From an uncultured Corynebacterium sp. (lineage in GTDB: Bacteria; Actinomycetota; Actinomycetes; Mycobacteriales; Mycobacteriaceae), in assembly GCF_946998835.1 (NCBI RefSeq), contig NZ_CAMQAZ010000034.1:1-24278 (forward strand): a stretch of DNA of 24,278 bases, read 5' to 3'. The notes under the pieces are model-generated. The model made no database searches and had not been told where the DNA came from. It saw only the letters and a list, made by a program, of their open reading frames with translations. The position numbers and the translations under genes are program-made. Each line of letters begins with the position of its first letter. The first letter of the stretch is position 1. Of this stretch, positions 21,981 to 24,278 are shown piece after piece.

Positions 21981-24278
21981 TTAGTTGCCCTTGATCATGT
22001 TGCGCAGGACGTACTGCAGAATACCGCCGTGGCGGTAGTAGTCAGCCTCACCCGGGGTGTCGATACGGACAACAGCGTCGAAGTCGAAGGACTCGCCGTT
22101 TTCCTTGGTGACAGTGACCTTGACGGTCTTCGGGATGGAGCCGTTGTTCAGCTCTTCCAGACCAGCGATGTCGAAGGTCTCGGTGCCGTCAATGCCCAGA
22201 GACTTCCAGGACTCACCCTCCGGGAACTGCAGCGGGACAACGCCCATACCGATGAGGTTCGAACGGTGAATACGCTCGAAGGACTCAGCGATAACAGCCT
22301 TAACACCCAGCAGGAGAGTACCCTTAGCTGCCCAGTCACGGGAAGAACCGGTGCCGTACTCCTTGCCACCTACGACGACCAGCGGAGTGCCAGCCTCCTT
22401 GTAGTTCATGGCAGCGTCGTAGATGAAGGCCTGCGGGCCACCCTCCTGGGTGAAGTCGCGGGTGTAGCCGCCGGTAACACCGTCGAGCAGCTGGTTCTGC
22501 AGGCGGATGTTAGCGAAGGTACCGCGGACCATGACCTCGTGGTTACCACGGCGGGAACCCAGGGAGTTGTAGTCCTTGCGCTCAACGCCCATGGAATCCA
22601 GGTACTGAGCGGCCGGGGTGCCCGGCTTAATGGAGGAGGCCGGAGAGATGTGGTCGGTGGTCACCGAATCACCCAGGGCTGCGAGAACGCGAGCGCCCTT
22701 GATGTCGGAAACCGGAGCCGGGTCCATCTCCATCTCGTCGAAGTACGGAGCCTTGCGGATGTAGGAAGACTTGTCGTCCCATGCGAAGGTCTTACCCTCC
22801 GGGGTCGGCAGGTTCTGCCAGCGCTCGTCACCAGCGAAGACGTCCTTGTAGTCCTCGTCGTAGAGCTCGGAGGAGATGGAAGCCTCGATGGTGGCCTCAA
22901 TCTCTTCAGTGGACGGCCAGATGTCACGCAGGAAGACATCGTTGCCCTCTGCGTCCTTGCCCAGAGCGTCGGTCTCGAAGTCGAAGTCCATGGTGCCGGC
23001 GATAGAGTAAGCGATAACCAGAATCGGGGAGGCCAGGTAGTTCATCTTCACGTCAGGGGAGATGCGGCCTTCGAAGTTACGGTTACCGGACAGGACTGCG
23101 GTAGCAGCCAGGTCAGCCTCGTTGATGGCGGAGGAAATCTCAGCCGGCAGCGGACCGGAGTTACCAATACAGGTTGCACAACCGAAGCCGGACAGGTAGA
23201 AGCCCAGAGCCTCGAGGTCCTTCCACAGATCAGCGCGCTTGAAGTAGCCGTTGACAACCTGGGAACCCGGAGCACAGATGGTCTTGACCCATGGCTTAGC
23301 CTGCAGGCCCTTCTCGACAGCCTTGCGTGCCAGCAAACCAGCGCCGATCATGACCGACGGGTTGGAAGTGTTGGTACAAGAGGTGATGGAAGCGATAGCG
23401 ACCATACCGTGGTCGAGGGTGTACTCGCCGCCCTTCGGGGAAGTGACGGTGATCGGGGAGCTCGGGCGACCTTCAGCGCTGTCAGCAGCGGACTCACCGT
23501 GGCCCTCGCGGGACTCGTTGTAGTCTGCAGCCAGCTCGGAAGTCGGAGCGGAAGCCTTGACAGTGCCCTTGATTTCGCCGTCGGAGTAGTTGTGCAGGTC
23601 CTTGCGGAACTGCTCCTTGGCGGAAGCCAGCTCGATGCGGTCCTGCGGACGCTTCGGACCAGCGATGGACGGAACAACGGTGGACAGGTCCAGCTCGAGG
23701 TACTCGGAGTACTCGGCCTCCGGAGTGTTCTCGTCCAGCCACATGCCCTGAGCCTTGGCGTAAGCCTCGACGCGCTCCAGGGTCTCCTTGTCGCGGCCGG
23801 TCAGTGCCAAGTACTTGACGGTCTCATCGTCAATCGGGAAGATTGCCGCGGTGGAGCCGAACTCCGGCGACATGTTACCGATGGTTGCACGGTTGGCCAG
23901 TGGCAGCTTGGAGACACCAGCGCCGTAGAACTCAACGAATTTACCGACGACGCCGTGCTGGCGCAGCATGTCGGTGACGGTGAGCACAACGTCGGTTGCG
24001 GTAACGCCCGGCTGGATGTCGCCAGTCAGCTTAAAGCCGACGACGCGCGGGATGAGCATGGAAATCGGCTGACCGAGCATTGCAGCCTCAGCCTCAATAC
24101 CGCCGACGCCCCAGCCCAGGATGCCCAGGCCGTTCTGCATGGTGGTGTGGGAGTCAGTACCAACACAGGTGTCCGGGTATGCCAGGCCGTTGTTCTCGAA
24201 GACAACGCGTGCCAGGTACTCGATGTTGACCTGGTGGACGATACCGGTTCCCGGAGGAACAACGCGGAAGTTGGAGAA
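21981..24278 (-). CDS. acn: Aconitate hydratase (aconitase), 5' end outside the window
   Basis: Interconverts citrate and isocitrate in the TCA cycle with a [4Fe-4S] cluster. The window holds 765 codons of the reading frame, which stays open to the right edge, so roughly the first 170-180 residues are missing. Visible motifs: CVGTDSHTT followed by GVGGIEAE near the right edge, the cluster cysteines in ITSCTNTSNP and GFGCATCIGN, and the swivel domain motifs GKEYGTGSSRDW and ESFERIHRSNLIGMGV. The monofunctional AcnA/IRP type is indicated. Codon use is strongly biased, as expected for a highly expressed gene. It is a client of the Suf system encoded about 10 kb away. Confidence 0.97.
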   Translation of the reverse strand, partial: FSNFRVVPPGTGIVHQVNIEYLARVVFENNGLAYPDTCVGTDSHTTMQNGLGILGWGVGGIEAEAAMLGQPISMLIPRVVGFKLTGDIQPGVTATDVVLTVTDMLRQHGVVGKFVEFYGAGVSKLPLANRATIGNMSPEFGSTAAIFPIDDETVKYLALTGRDKETLERVEAYAKAQGMWLDENTPEAEYSEYLELDLSTVVPSIAGPKRPQDRIELASAKEQFRKDLHNYSDGEIKGTVKASAPTSELAADYNESREGHGESAADSAEGRPSSPITVTSPKGGEYTLDHGMVAIASITSCTNTSNPSVMIGAGLLARKAVEKGLQAKPWVKTICAPGSQVVNGYFKRADLWKDLEALGFYLSGFGCATCIGNSGPLPAEISSAINEADLAATAVLSGNRNFEGRISPDVKMNYLASPILVIAYSIAGTMDFDFETDALGKDAEGNDVFLRDIWPSTEEIEATIEASISSELYDEDYKDVFAGDERWQNLPTPEGKTFAWDDKSSYIRKAPYFDEMEMDPAPVSDIKGARVLAALGDSVTTDHISPASSIKPGTPAAQYLDSMGVERKDYNSLGSRRGNHEVMVRGTFANIRLQNQLLDGVTGGYTRDFTQEGGPQAFIYDAAMNYKEAGTPLVVVGGKEYGTGSSRDWAAKGTLLLGVKAVIAESFERIHRSNLIGMGVVPLQFPEGESWKSLGIDGTETFDIAGLEELNNGSIPKTVKVTVTKENGESFDFDAVVRIDTPGEADYYRHGGILQYVLRNMIKGN

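Overview
The window looks like chromosomal DNA of a Corynebacterium or a close relative within the Mycobacteriales. The evidence is an actinobacterial suf operon led by sufR, an MptB-type lipoglycan mannosyltransferase, and an acn-acnR-amidotransferase block matching the order in C. glutamicum. Many genes also start with GTG directly behind a TANNNT -10 element. The species cannot be fixed from the sequence alone.

Layout, left to right. (1) 1-4902, minus strand: mptB, an ABC-2 exporter (ATPase then permease) and ctaA (heme A synthase), read leftwards and ending at a hairpin near 115-155. (2) 5087-11540, plus strand: a compact iron-sulfur assembly operon sufR-sufB-sufD-sufC-sufS-sufU-sufT. Most junctions overlap or nearly touch; the exception is a 95-nt sufD-sufC gap holding a strong hairpin. 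A palindrome at 4971-4988 is the candidate SufR operator. The operon ends at a terminator (11605-11661). (3) 11541-11987: gene-free, with direct repeats, a nested terminator for lysP and a 10-bp tandem repeat that reaches into the lysP stop codon. (4) 11988-14783, minus strand: a LysP-like lysine permease and an orphan lycopene-cyclase-family flavoprotein. The latter is divergent from an ABC-F ATPase (14804-16435, plus strand) across only 20 nt. (5) 16432-24278, minus strand: acn (start outside the window), acnR, two tandem class-I glutamine-amidotransferase paralogues, then a large unusual sensor kinase and its LuxR-type response regulator.

How the genes fit together. SufS and SufU supply sulfur, SufBCD is the scaffold, SufT is an accessory factor, and SufR should repress the operon when its cluster is loaded. 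Aconitase is a [4Fe-4S] client encoded about 10 kb away with its own TetR-type repressor. CtaA provides heme A for cytochrome oxidase. The ABC exporter beside it and the genes between suf and acn have no function that the sequence settles.

The most distinctive observations are: six starts with a TANNNT box exactly 7-8 nt upstream and no Shine-Dalgarno sequence, including one symmetric box apparently serving two divergent genes; the duplicated membrane/transmitter layout of the sensor kinase; the twin amidotransferases; and a four-codon leader ORF overlapping lysP.
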